Assembly (NCBI RefSeq): GCF_013386585.1
Contig: NZ_JACARO010000008.1
Location: forward strand, 1-64,000
Origin: Pseudomonas sp. P7548
Lineage (GTDB): Bacteria; Pseudomonadota; Gammaproteobacteria; Pseudomonadales; Pseudomonadaceae
DNA: 64,000 bases
Direction of reading: 5' to 3'
In this document: positions 52,455-60,459 of the stretch, piece by piece
Layout of the letters: every line of letters starts with the position of its first letter
How positions within the stretch are numbered: the stretch's first letter is position 1
Notes under the pieces: generated by a model
What the model was told of the DNA's origin: nothing
What the model saw: only the letters and a program-made list of their open reading frames with translations
Databases searched by the model: none
Program-made: the position numbers and the translations under genes

Positions 52455-52760
52455 TCAGACGACCAGGTCGTTCATCTCGCAATATTCTTCCCACTCGACA
52501 CCCAGCACCTCGGCAGCCTCCTTGTGCAAGGCCAGCCGTGCAGCTTCGAACTCTTCCGGTGTGGAGGTGTACTTGAGGGTCAACTCCCAAGGCTGGTAGC
52601 CCTGGCTCTCTGCCTCGTCCTCGAATGCCCATTGGATCTGGTCGCGCTGATCATCCGCGCTCAGGTCTTTGATCTCTTCTTTAAGCTGCGGCGTGTCCTC
52701 AAGGTATTTCTTGAGGGCTTCTTCGTGCCGAACTTCCTGGGTCATTTCAGTCGTGGTCAT
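52455..52760 (-). CDS. Small acidic cytoplasmic protein (DUF6388-like)
   Basis: Protein of 101 residues, acidic and helical, with no signal peptide. The text HEEALKKYLEDTPQLKEEIKDLSADDQRDQIQWAFEDEAES resembles the pseudomonad DUF6388 family as I recall it. The function is unknown. The ATG at 52760 has only AAGAGAACAAC before it. The gene stands alone between the REPIN and tRNA-Thr. Confidence 0.65.
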   Translation of the reverse strand: MTTTEMTQEVRHEEALKKYLEDTPQLKEEIKDLSADDQRDQIQWAFEDEAESQGYQPWELTLKYTSTPEEFEAARLALHKEAAEVLGVEWEEYCEMNDLVV

Positions 52761-52910
52761 GTTGTTCTCTTAGATCGAGGAATGGGGATGCATCTGGGTC
52801 ATCAAGGTTGCGCAGATACAAAAGAACAGGCACGAATGCCGGCTCGTCTGGCCTTCAGAACCATTCTGGGATCATCTGAAAACGTTGCCTTTGAAGCAGT
52901 GTTGCCTTTT

Positions 52911-52983
52911 TGCCCGAGACAGGAATCGAACCTGCGACCTTCGCGTTACGAGTGCGCTGCTCTACCGGCTGAGCTACACGGGC
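52911..52983 (-). tRNA. tRNA-Thr (anticodon CGT)
   Basis: Read on the minus strand it forms a full cloverleaf: acceptor GCCCGTG with CTCGGGC (one U-U mismatch at pair 6), D-arm GCTCAGCCGGTAGAGC, anticodon loop CTCGTAA, and T-arm GCAGGTTCGATTCCTGT. The anticodon CGT reads ACG. CCA is not encoded. It borders the pilin glycosyltransferase gene; tRNA-Thr has the same place next to pilA cassettes in P. aeruginosa. Confidence 0.95.
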
Positions 52984-52992
52984 GGTGGGCTA

Positions 52993-53021
52993 AAGCTAGC
53001 ACCGCATTGGGCGTCCGGCAA
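52993..53021 (-). promoter_or_regulatory. Probable tRNA-Thr promoter
   Basis: On the minus strand TTGCCG (-35, 53016-53021) and TAGCTT (-10, 52993-52998) are spaced by 17 bases, ten bases before the tRNA. It touches the end of the ligase gene. Confidence 0.45.
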
Positions 53022-53022
53022 C

Positions 53023-54432
53023 TTACTGGCGCGGGAAGGCGATCACACCCTGGGCCCAGAAGCGCGGCTGCAGGTGATCGTGGCCGGCACGCAGGTAATC
53101 GGCCTGGTCTTCAATGGTGTGAGGCAGATCACGCGCAGCGATAAACAGCAGCAGACCAACGGCCAGCAGCGTGGCTATTTTCCACGCGTCACCCACCCAC
53201 GGCAGCGCGGTACCCAGCGGGGTTCGCCATGCATGCAGCGCCATCAGCCAACCCACCACCAGCGCCAGCCATACCTGTGAGTTGGGCATCACGATGACGC
53301 CATCGACCATTGACTGCACCAACGCACCGATCAACGCCGCAAACAGGCACAAACGCAGCAAGTCTTCACCGGCCACAGACAATGCTCGCGCACGCACTAC
53401 TCTGAACGTAGCCCAGCCCGCCCGCCACACCAGCGCTGCCACGCACAGGGCTGACAGCACGCCCCATTCACTGGCCCACTGCAGAACAGCCTGGTGCGGG
53501 TGGGCCGCGGTGTCATTGGTGATATCGGCAAAATGCATGGGCCCGAAGCCCAGCCAGGGCCGCTCGACAATCATCTGCCAGGCCTGCGACCAGATCGGGC
53601 CACGCCCCGACAGCGAAGTGGTCAGGCGATCGCCCGCACCACTGCCGACTTCAATCCCCAGATAGCCCGCCAAGCCCACGAACAACAGCCAATACAGCGC
53701 CAGGCCGCCACACAGTGCCGCCAATTGCCAGGCCACCCAACGTCGACCCCAAGCCCCCAGCACCGTCAACACCACAGCCGCCACTGCCAGGCCAAGCCAG
53801 GTACCGCGCGAGCCGCCGCTGATGGCGATCAACCACCAGACACACAGCAACGCAAACACCCCTGCTCGCAAGGCGCGGGCAACACCCGGTAGAAGCAATG
53901 GGAGCGCCAACAGCGGCAAGGTGAAGGTCTGGAACTGACCATAGAAACGTTTGTTGGAAAACCCCGACAGCAGATGATCAAGGTTCAGTACATCGTTGCC
54001 GCTGGTAAAGGCCAATGCCGCTGCGTACAGGTACTGGAACGACTTGACCAGGCATAGCAGCATGGCGATCAGGACCAAGGCGCGATCCATCCGCTCGCCA
54101 CCATGACGACGGAGCAAGGCAAACGCGACGGCGATCGCCCCACCACCGATAAACAGCGCCACTTCGGTGAACGCCCACAACGGCTGGTGGGCCAGCGCCG
54201 AAGAAACCAGCCCCAACCCGACAATCGCCACCAGCCCATAGGCACTGGGCCGATCCAGCAACCGCTCGCTCGAACCGGCCGACACCCCATACAGCACCGC
54301 GCCCAAGCTCAGGACAATCTGCGTGGTACGTTGCAGGTCATGCCCACTGAACGGCAGGCAAATGCCCACCGCCAACAGGCACGCCACCGCTACCAGGAAT
54401 ACATTGCCTCGCTGCTGCATGGACAACGACAT
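53023..54432 (-). CDS. O-antigen-ligase/Wzy-type oligosaccharyltransferase, likely pilin glycosylase (TfpO/PilO-like)
   Basis: Polytopic membrane protein of 469 residues with about eleven helices. The Wzy_C core is SLSGRGPIWSQAWQMI with ERPWLGFGPMHFADI after it, and the large periplasmic loop holds HPHQAVLQWASEWG. This is the architecture of O-antigen ligases and of TfpO/PilO, which moves a lipid-linked glycan to type IV pilin. It lies 36 bases downstream of pilA on the same strand, between pilA and tRNA-Thr, exactly the tfpO position in group I P. aeruginosa. The pilin here ends in Ala, not in the C-terminal Ser used by TfpO, so the acceptor site would be elsewhere. The ATG at 54432 follows AAGGTGGCCC. 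Confidence 0.82.
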   Translation of the reverse strand: MSLSMQQRGNVFLVAVACLLAVGICLPFSGHDLQRTTQIVLSLGAVLYGVSAGSSERLLDRPSAYGLVAIVGLGLVSSALAHQPLWAFTEVALFIGGGAIAVAFALLRRHGGERMDRALVLIAMLLCLVKSFQYLYAAALAFTSGNDVLNLDHLLSGFSNKRFYGQFQTFTLPLLALPLLLPGVARALRAGVFALLCVWWLIAISGGSRGTWLGLAVAAVVLTVLGAWGRRWVAWQLAALCGGLALYWLLFVGLAGYLGIEVGSGAGDRLTTSLSGRGPIWSQAWQMIVERPWLGFGPMHFADITNDTAAHPHQAVLQWASEWGVLSALCVAALVWRAGWATFRVVRARALSVAGEDLLRLCLFAALIGALVQSMVDGVIVMPNSQVWLALVVGWLMALHAWRTPLGTALPWVGDAWKIATLLAVGLLLFIAARDLPHTIEDQADYLRAGHDHLQPRFWAQGVIAFPRQ

Positions 54433-54468
54433 GGGCCACCTTTACTTCCGTGTTGAGAGGCTGGGCGA

Positions 54469-54873
54469 TCAGGCACCGCAACCCTTGGTGACGTACTGCG
54501 CATCCGCCGTGGTTGCGCACGTCCAGCCCGTGGTGGCGCTGCGCGTCAGGGTGATGGTCTTGCCCAGCACAGGCGCTGGGGCGTCAAGTATCTCGCAACG
54601 GATGGAGCCTGCCCCCGTGGCGACATCCCCGGTCACATCGATCTTGCAGTTGGCTGTAGGGCTGGTGCCGCCAATCAAGGCCAGGGTCGGTACGGTGCCT
54701 TGATTGAGGGTGTCTTCATAGCCGGCCTTCAATGCGGAGATTTCTGCCAGCCCCGCCGTGAACTTGGCCTTGGCTTGGTGCTTGGTATACATGGGCAAGC
54801 CGATGGTGGCCAAGATGCCGATGATTGCCACGACGATCAATAACTCGATCAAGGTAAAGCCTTTCTGACGCAT
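54469..54873 (-). CDS. pilA: Type IV pilin PilA
   Basis: Type IVa major pilin of 134 residues. The leader MRQKG is cut before FTLIELLIVVAIIGILATIGLP, with Glu5 in place for filament assembly. I choose ATG 54873, which gives a 5-residue leader; in-frame GTG codons just upstream (54876, 54882) would give longer leaders. The mature protein has four cysteines; the last two, WTC and KGC, would close the D-region loop near the C-terminus, which ends CGA. It is shorter than PAO1 PilA. No sigma-54 promoter (GG and GC ten bases apart) is seen upstream. The glycosyltransferase follows in the same direction and pilC starts divergently. Confidence 0.93.
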   Translation of the reverse strand: MRQKGFTLIELLIVVAIIGILATIGLPMYTKHQAKAKFTAGLAEISALKAGYEDTLNQGTVPTLALIGGTSPTANCKIDVTGDVATGAGSIRCEILDAPAPVLGKTITLTRSATTGWTCATTADAQYVTKGCGA

Positions 54874-55075
54874 CACATTCACTCTCCAGGATAGAACTCA
54901 TGACAAGGCGCGTCCTGCGCCTCGTGTTGTACAGCCGCGCCAGTGTACTCATCCGCAGGGGGTCAATCGCGCACAAGACGCACATTCTGACATTTTATCG
55001 TGCAACACCCGCCGGCCCGAATCCGTCATCTGACTAAGCTATAAATCTTCCACTCCCTCTGTGCGCAAACAAGAC

Positions 55076-56284
55076 ATGAACGACACTTCGACGATCTACG
55101 CCTGGGAAGGCATCAACCGCAAGGGGCGCAGGGTTTCCGGGCAAACCGCTGGCCACGATGTGGCGCTGGTCAAGGCACAACTGCGCCGCCAGGGCATCTG
55201 CCCCGAACGCGTGCGCAAGCGATCTCCCGGCATGCCCAACCTGGTTACACCGATCAAGCCCGCAGACATCGCCCTGTTCACCCGCCAACTGGCGACGCTG
55301 CTGAAGGCCGGCATTCCTCTTTTGCAAGCCTTCGACATCATCGGCGAGGGCTTCGAGAACCGGCAGGTGCGCGAACTGGTAAAGGGCCTGAAACACGCGA
55401 TCGCGACCGGCAACAGCCTGGCGACAGCACTGCGCAAGCACCCGCGCCATTTCGATGAACTGTATTGCAACCTGGTGGCCGCCGGGGAGCTGGCGGGTGC
55501 TTTGGAAACGCTGCTGGAACGCATAGCCCTCCATCTGGAGAAAAGCCAACAGCTCAAGGCCCGCATCAAGAAAGCCATGACCTACCCCATCGCAGTGCTG
55601 GTGGTCGCCAGCGTGGTCAGTACAGTGCTGCTGATCCATGTGGTGCCGCAATTCCAGAGCCTGTTCGCGGGTGTCGACAGCCAGTTGCCCGGTTTTACCC
55701 TGCAGGTCATTGGCTTGTCCGAGTTCCTGCAACAGGCCTGGTGGGGCGTGGCGCTCGGCCTGGGCGTGGCGGTTGTCGGGCTGCGCCAGGCCTATCGGGT
55801 ATCCCCGGGGTTTCGCTACAGGGTGGATGCCGGTTTGTTGAACACGCCCCTGGCAGGCACACTGCTGAAAAAATCCGCCGTCGCCCGTTACGCCCGCACG
55901 CTCTCCACGACTTTTGCAGCCGGCGTACCCCTGGTGCAAGCACTGGGCTCCGTGGCGGGCGCCGTGGGCAACGGCCCATTCAAACAGGCAATCGAACATA
56001 TGCGTCACGACGTCTCCACCGGCATGCCATTGAATCAATCCATGGCCGCCAGCAACCTGTTCCCCGGCATGGCGATCCAGATGACCGCAATAGGTGAAGA
56101 GTCCGGCACCCTGGACCACATGCTGGAAAAGTTCGCCAGCCACTACGAGGCCGACGTGGAACACCTGGTCGATAACCTGACCAGCCTGATGGAGCCGTTG
56201 ATCATGGTGCTGCTGGGCGGCATTGTCGGCGCGCTGGTCGTCGCCATGTACCTGCCCGTCTTCCAGCTTGGTGCGGCATTTTGA
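55076..56284 (+). CDS. pilC: Type IV pilus inner-membrane platform protein PilC
   Basis: Platform protein of 402 residues. The N-terminal cytoplasmic domain has IYAWEGINRKGRRVSGQ and FTRQLATLLKAGIPLLQAFDIIGEG, then three membrane segments (near 170-190, 220-240 and 375-400) typical of GspF/PilC proteins. A second cytoplasmic domain repeats ARTLSTTFAAGVPLVQAL and AIGEESGTLDHMLEKFASHY. The ATG at 55076 fits the family; a GTG five codons earlier has no better ribosome site. pilB, which usually separates pilA from pilC, is absent. The stop overlaps pilD in TTGA. Confidence 0.95.
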   Translation: MNDTSTIYAWEGINRKGRRVSGQTAGHDVALVKAQLRRQGICPERVRKRSPGMPNLVTPIKPADIALFTRQLATLLKAGIPLLQAFDIIGEGFENRQVRELVKGLKHAIATGNSLATALRKHPRHFDELYCNLVAAGELAGALETLLERIALHLEKSQQLKARIKKAMTYPIAVLVVASVVSTVLLIHVVPQFQSLFAGVDSQLPGFTLQVIGLSEFLQQAWWGVALGLGVAVVGLRQAYRVSPGFRYRVDAGLLNTPLAGTLLKKSAVARYARTLSTTFAAGVPLVQALGSVAGAVGNGPFKQAIEHMRHDVSTGMPLNQSMAASNLFPGMAIQMTAIGEESGTLDHMLEKFASHYEADVEHLVDNLTSLMEPLIMVLLGGIVGALVVAMYLPVFQLGAAF

Positions 56285-57147
56285 ACCTGCTGCTGAGTGA
56301 ACATCCGTGGGCGTTTACCGCGATGGCGCTGGTGCTTGGCCTGATCGTCGGCAGCTTCCTCAATGTGGTGGTGTGGCGCCTGCCGAAAATGCTCGAACGG
56401 GAATGGCGCATCCAGGCCCAGGAAGTGCTCGGGTTACCCGTTGACCCTATCGGCCCCACCTACAACCTGATGCGCCCCAACTCCTGCTGCCCGCACTGCA
56501 ACCAACCGATTCGCCCCTGGGAAAACATCCCACTGCTCAGCTACCTGATGCTCAAGGGGCGCTGCGCCCATTGCCAAACGCCCATCAGTGCCCGCTACCC
56601 CTTCACCGAGCTGGCGTGCGGGCTGCTCTCGGCCATGGTTGCCTGGCATTTCGGCTTTGGCTGGCAAGCCTGTGGGGTGCTGCTGCTGAGCTGGGGCCTA
56701 CTGGCAATGAGCCTGATCGACGTGGACCACCAACTGTTGCCGGATGTGCTGGTGCTGCCCCTGTTGTGGCTGGGGTTGGTCGTCAACAGCTTTGGCCTGT
56801 TGGTGGCATTACCCGATGCCGTGTGGGGCGCGGTGATCGGCTACATGAGCCTGTGGTCGGTGTTCTGGTTGTTCAAGCTGGTCACGGGCAAGGACGGTAT
56901 GGGTCACGGCGATTTCAAGCTGCTCGCGCTGCTCGGCGCCTGGGGCGGCTGGCAGGTGCTGCCCATGACACTGCTGATGTCATCGCTGGTCGGGGTGTTT
57001 GTCGGGCTGCTGTTGCTGCGCCTGCGCAAGGCCCAGGCATCGACACCGATGCCGTTTGGTCCGTATCTGGCCATTGCCGGCTGGATTGCATTGCTCTGGG
57101 GTGGTCAAATAACCGACTTCTATTTGCAGTCTGTCGGTTTCAGATGA
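56281..57147 (+). CDS. pilD: Prepilin peptidase/N-methyltransferase PilD
   Basis: Bifunctional membrane protease of 288 residues that cuts the leader of pilins and type II pseudopilins and methylates the new Phe1. The N-terminal domain carries the zinc pairs CPHC and CAHC near residues 70-105. The active aspartates lie in [11 protein letters not shown] and [18 protein letters not shown], and seven or eight helices are visible. The TTG start overlaps the pilC stop by four bases. It is followed by coaE in an ATGA overlap. Confidence 0.95.
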   Translation: MNLLLSEHPWAFTAMALVLGLIVGSFLNVVVWRLPKMLEREWRIQAQEVLGLPVDPIGPTYNLMRPNSCCPHCNQPIRPWENIPLLSYLMLKGRCAHCQTPISARYPFTELACGLLSAMVAWHFGFGWQACGVLLLSWGLLAMSLIDVDHQLLPDVLVLPLLWLGLVVNSFGLLVALPDAVWGAVIGYMSLWSVFWLFKLVTGKDGMGHGDFKLLALLGAWGGWQVLPMTLLMSSLVGVFVGLLLLRLRKAQASTPMPFGPYLAIAGWIALLWGGQITDFYLQSVGFR

Positions 57148-57767
57148 CCACTTCTGTCGCAACACCCTGGATTCTTGGCCTCACAGGCGGCATAGGCAGT
57201 GGCAAAAGCGCCGCCGCCCAGCACTTCATTGACCTGGGCATTGACCTCGTCGACGCCGACCACGCTGCCCGCTGGGTCGTCGAACCCGGCCGACCGGCGT
57301 TGGCCAGCATCGCCGAACACTTTGGTGCGGGTGTGCTGCAACCTGACGGCCAGCTGGACCGCGCCGCGTTGCGCACACTGATCTTTGAAGTGCCCGAAGA
57401 ACGCCGCTGGCTCGAAGCCCTGCTGCACCCACTGATTGGCGAAGAGATTCGCAGCCACCTGGCCCGCGCCCGCTCACCCTACGCGATCCTCGTGTCGCCG
57501 CTGCTGATCGAGTCGGGCCAGTACAGCATGACCCAGCGCATCCTGGTGATCGACGTGCCGCAATCGTTGCAGATTCAGCGTACCCTGCAGCGCGACGGTA
57601 TCAGCGAGCAACAGGTGCAGGCGATCCTCAAGGCCCAGTCCAGCCGCGAAGACCGCCTGAACCATGCCGATGACGTGCTGGTCAATGACCGAGACCTCGC
57701 CTGGCTGCACAGCGAGGTCGAGCGACTGCATCACTTTTACCTTACTTTGCGTGGAGGCCGATCATGA
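57144..57767 (+). CDS. coaE: Dephospho-CoA kinase
   Basis: Kinase of 207 residues that adds the 3'-phosphate to dephospho-CoA, the last step of CoA synthesis. The P-loop is [16 protein letters not shown] near residue 12, followed by [33 protein letters not shown] and the lid [21 protein letters not shown]. The ATG overlaps the pilD stop by four bases, and the same ATGA overlap links it to yacG. The pilD-coaE-yacG order is usual in gamma-proteobacteria. Confidence 0.96.
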   Translation: MTTSVATPWILGLTGGIGSGKSAAAQHFIDLGIDLVDADHAARWVVEPGRPALASIAEHFGAGVLQPDGQLDRAALRTLIFEVPEERRWLEALLHPLIGEEIRSHLARARSPYAILVSPLLIESGQYSMTQRILVIDVPQSLQIQRTLQRDGISEQQVQAILKAQSSREDRLNHADDVLVNDRDLAWLHSEVERLHHFYLTLRGGRS

Positions 57768-57964
57768 GCCAACCCCTGACCGTCGACTGCCCAACCTGCG
57801 GCGCACCCGTGGAATGGAAAGCGACCAACCTCAACCGGCCGTTCTGCTCGGACCGTTGCAAACTCATCGACCTGGGCGCCTGGGCCGCCGAGGAACACAA
57901 GATTCCCGTAGCGCCGGATGCCGAAGACGAGCTGTTTTCCGAAGACCTGCCGCCTCGCCATTAA
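57764..57964 (+). CDS. yacG: DNA gyrase inhibitor YacG
   Basis: Zinc-binding protein of 66 residues. The four ligands are CPTC (10-13) and CSDRC (29-33), with [28 protein letters not shown] as family core. YacG binds the GyrB C-terminal part and inhibits gyrase. It ends the pilC-pilD-coaE-yacG unit and overlaps the convergent next gene by four bases. Confidence 0.94.
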   Translation: MSQPLTVDCPTCGAPVEWKATNLNRPFCSDRCKLIDLGAWAAEEHKIPVAPDAEDELFSEDLPPRH

Positions 57965-58176
57965 GGGCGCATAAAGGCGTATTCCTGCTGGTCGTCGAGA
58001 TTTTCTGCAAGGTATTGCAGCTCGTCGGCCAGGTCTTCGAAACTGCGCACGCCCTTGCTCTGCTGCACCACCGCACTGAGCATGGCGCGCAGCGTCAGGC
58101 CCGGGTCAAAGCCGATTTCCTGCGCAGCATCCTGGCTTCTACGCAGCTCTTGCCGTGCCCATTCGTACACACTCAT
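57961..58176 (-). CDS. Small helical hypothetical protein
   Basis: Conserved-looking cytoplasmic protein of 71 residues ([26 protein letters not shown]...), acidic and helical. The start at 58176 follows GGGAGCACGAATC; a start 14 codons earlier lacks this. Function unknown. In PAO1 a small gene also follows yacG. Its last codon and stop overlap yacG by 4 bases. Confidence 0.7.
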   Translation of the reverse strand: MSVYEWARQELRRSQDAAQEIGFDPGLTLRAMLSAVVQQSKGVRSFEDLADELQYLAENLDDQQEYAFMRP

Positions 58177-58251
58177 GATTCGTGCTCCCACCTTGCCCAG
58201 GAAAATTTCGCAGAGCATGGGCCTGCTCGGCTGCGCGGGATTTGATCCAGG

Positions 58252-58941
58252 TCAACGCTGCGAATCGTCATCCTTCCAGGGGGCCGAGAGATAGCGCGTG
58301 CGGTTGAAGGTCTCCAGCCATTCAGGGCAGAACACCACCAGGGCGCTGATCACCATGCCGTTGATAAAGGCTTCGGGGAAGATGATCAGCCAGAGGTAGC
58401 CGACGAAATCTTCCAGCCATTCCGGCATCGCGAAACGGCCGTCGAACCACAACAGGCCCAGCCCTATCAACAGACAGAGCAACGCCGACAAAGCAGCAGC
58501 AAAAAAGCCGGAGCAGAAGATGTACACGAAGGGGTTCCTGGGTTGCGCCCGCTCGACCAGCAGCGCACAGGTCTCGGTCACCAGTACGGGCAAGCCGATC
58601 AACAGCAGACCGTTGACCCCAACCGCCGCCAGATCCTGACGCCCCAACAGCACCAGGCCCATCTGGGCCGCAACACCGCCAACGATTGCCAGCGGCCAGT
58701 CGAGCAGCAACGTGACGGCGGTCATGCCAATAAAGTGGTAGGAAACGCCGGTGTCGAAATCCCGCCGCACCAGCCATAGCATGAACAACGCGAACACCGT
58801 GCCGAACAACAGGTGCTGACGCCGCCGGTCAGCGAACAACTCAAGCCACGACGAGCGCAGGACCGCCCACATCACCACGGGTGCGAACAACAACCACCCG
58901 ACCGTGAGGGTCTCTGGCGCCAGCACCGCGGCACTGATCAC
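58252..58941 (-). CDS. CbiM-like energy-coupling-factor permease, stand-alone
   Basis: Polytopic membrane protein of 229 residues of the type annotated as energy-coupling factor (CbiM-like) permease. About six helices are visible, with SYHFIGMTAVTLLLDWPLAIVGG as the metal-site-like motif (His near residue 69) and WLIIFPEAFINGMVIS near the end. CbiM proteins take up cobalt or nickel with CbiNQO partners, none of which is here. The GTG start overlaps the stop of the exported upstream protein by four bases, so the pair is co-translated. A solitary permease may work with distant partners or have another role. Confidence 0.7.
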   Translation of the reverse strand: MISAAVLAPETLTVGWLLFAPVVMWAVLRSSWLELFADRRRQHLLFGTVFALFMLWLVRRDFDTGVSYHFIGMTAVTLLLDWPLAIVGGVAAQMGLVLLGRQDLAAVGVNGLLLIGLPVLVTETCALLVERAQPRNPFVYIFCSGFFAAALSALLCLLIGLGLLWFDGRFAMPEWLEDFVGYLWLIIFPEAFINGMVISALVVFCPEWLETFNRTRYLSAPWKDDDSQR

Positions 58942-59405
58942 GGTGCCACCTGCTCCAGCGCCTGACGCAGCTCAGCGGCAGAACCGTATTCACGCTGCGC
59001 AACCAACTTGCCCTTATCCAGTTGCAACCACAGCACTTTATCCACAGGCCCTGGGTAGCGCGGCGCGACACGCGCGTCGCGATCCAGCATCACCCGATAG
59101 CTGTAGGCCTGCATGGCCGGCACCGCGAACAACTTGGCGATCAGCCGGGGCATGCGCTGGATGTCAGCGACAAACACGGCCTGTCGCGCCTCCAGATACC
59201 CCTTGGGTTGGCCTTGCAACGCCGCGTCCACCCGCTTTGCGGCATCCATGCTGCGGGCGACCAACAGAATTTGCGCCTGATCATTCAAGCTGTAGGCCTG
59301 GTCGAATTGGTCCAGCAAGGTCCAGGGCGCAAGCCGCTCACCCACTTCAACGGCTTGGGCCCAAAGGGGCAGAAGACTCAAAAACAGCACAACAAAACAC
59401 TTCAC
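58938..59405 (-). CDS. Exported thioredoxin-fold-like hypothetical protein
   Basis: Protein of 155 residues with signal peptide MKCFVVLFLSLLPLWAQA. The mature start VEVGERLAPWTLLDQFDQAYSL resembles the opening of redoxin/thioredoxin-like proteins, and the later part (FVADIQRMPRLIAKLFAVPAM, YRVMLDRDARVAPRYPG, VLWLQLDKGKLV) fits that fold. No CxxC is present, so a redox role is doubtful. The GTG at 59405 is chosen because GGGGAGTGCGTC precedes it and it begins the signal peptide. It is translationally coupled to the CbiM-like permease, which suggests joint work in the envelope. Confidence 0.7.
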   Translation of the reverse strand: MKCFVVLFLSLLPLWAQAVEVGERLAPWTLLDQFDQAYSLNDQAQILLVARSMDAAKRVDAALQGQPKGYLEARQAVFVADIQRMPRLIAKLFAVPAMQAYSYRVMLDRDARVAPRYPGPVDKVLWLQLDKGKLVAQREYGSAAELRQALEQVAP

Positions 59406-59506
59406 GACGCACTCCCCATACCTGGAAAACCTCTGCACGCCCAGTCTACACCGAGCTTTTGCAGCAGGACTTCCTGCGGTCATCATTTGGGCGCTAAGCT
59501 GCAAGC

Positions 59507-60136
59507 ATGGATGACTCAGATTACCTGCGCCTGCTCACCGTAGCGGCCGAACAAGCCAATGCATTCTTGTCCAATGCCCGCAAATGGGAGCGTGAGCGTT
59601 GGGTCTGCCAGCGCCTGCTGCAAGGCTTGAATGTGCCCTACCGCGCTGAAGAATTTCATGCCGCCGGGCAAGAGCCGCCGGACGTGCTGTTTCGCGACGC
59701 CAGTTTCGAAGTGTTTTTCGTCTTGGATGAAGGCCGGCGCCTGAACGACGAATGGCGCGATGAGCTACTCAGGCGGCGCAGCGCTTTCTCCCTGAGCCAA
59801 CTGGTGCGGCGCGAAGCCAAGCCGCGACGCATCCCCGCCCATGAATTTCTGCTGCGCCTGGCACCGACGCTGCGCAAAAAAGCCCATAACTATAAAGAAC
59901 GCGGGATGGACCTGGGCGAGCTGGACCTGATCGCCTTCACCAGTCTCAAGCGTGAGGTGCTGGACCTCAACAGTCACTTTCCGCCGCCCACCGAGTACCT
60001 GCGCCAGGGTTGGCGCTCACTGTCGCTGGTGGGACCGACCTTTGCACGGGTACTGTTCGCCCACCCCGACGCACCGGATTTCTTGCGCAACAACCTGGGG
60101 CGCAGCATAGTATTCGACGTGGGCATCAGCCTGTGA
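59507..60136 (+). CDS. DUF1780-family protein
   Basis: Cytoplasmic protein of 209 residues, conserved in pseudomonads, that I assign to DUF1780 from memory. The text AAEQANAFLSNARKWERERWVCQRLLQGLNVPYRAEEF and PPDVLFRDASFEVFFVLDEGRRLNDEWR shows a DxxF...FxVFFVLDEG layout reminiscent of small endonuclease folds, which is inference only. It has an internal KRR/RR-rich part that could bind nucleic acid. The ATG at 59507 has only a weak ribosome site. It is divergent from the gene pair at 58252-59405. Confidence 0.7.
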   Translation: MDDSDYLRLLTVAAEQANAFLSNARKWERERWVCQRLLQGLNVPYRAEEFHAAGQEPPDVLFRDASFEVFFVLDEGRRLNDEWRDELLRRRSAFSLSQLVRREAKPRRIPAHEFLLRLAPTLRKKAHNYKERGMDLGELDLIAFTSLKREVLDLNSHFPPPTEYLRQGWRSLSLVGPTFARVLFAHPDAPDFLRNNLGRSIVFDVGISL

Positions 60137-60225
60137 GGCGGGCACCGGCTACGCTTGTGGCAATGCCGCCCATTCACAGACTGTAACGTGGCGCCCTTTT
60201 GCAACGTCTACCTGACGAGGCCTTT

Positions 60226-60399
60226 ATGACCAGCCGCCTGAACCCCGATGACCAACAGCATGTCGAAGAGTACCTGCAACTCTCCCAGAACAGAGTCGAG
60301 CGCAAGCCTTTCAGGCCGTGGCTGCTCCTCGTTGTGGTGCTGGCGGCCGTGATCGGGCTGGGCCTGCTGAGTCGCCTTCTGAGTTACCTGACGCTATGA
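60226..60399 (+). CDS. Small inner-membrane protein (DUF3094-like)
   Basis: Protein of 57 residues: a polar N-terminus (MTSRLNPDDQQHVEEYLQ), the motif VERKPFRPW, and one C-terminal membrane helix (LLLVVVLAAVIGLGLLSRLLSYL). This layout fits the DUF3094 family of pseudomonads. Good ribosome site ACGAGGCCTTT. It precedes ndh by 60 bases and is probably co-transcribed. Function unknown. Confidence 0.75.
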   Translation: MTSRLNPDDQQHVEEYLQLSQNRVERKPFRPWLLLVVVLAAVIGLGLLSRLLSYLTL

Positions 60400-60459
60400 G
60401 CTGCCTGGCGCTCGCGGGGGTAACTGCTCCGATTTCTTTTAGCCTTGCGAGATATCCCC

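Noticed and set aside
54874..55060. Sigma-54 promoter upstream of pilA
   Set aside because: No site with GG and GC ten bases apart was found; TTGCA near 55001 lacks the upstream GG at the right distance.
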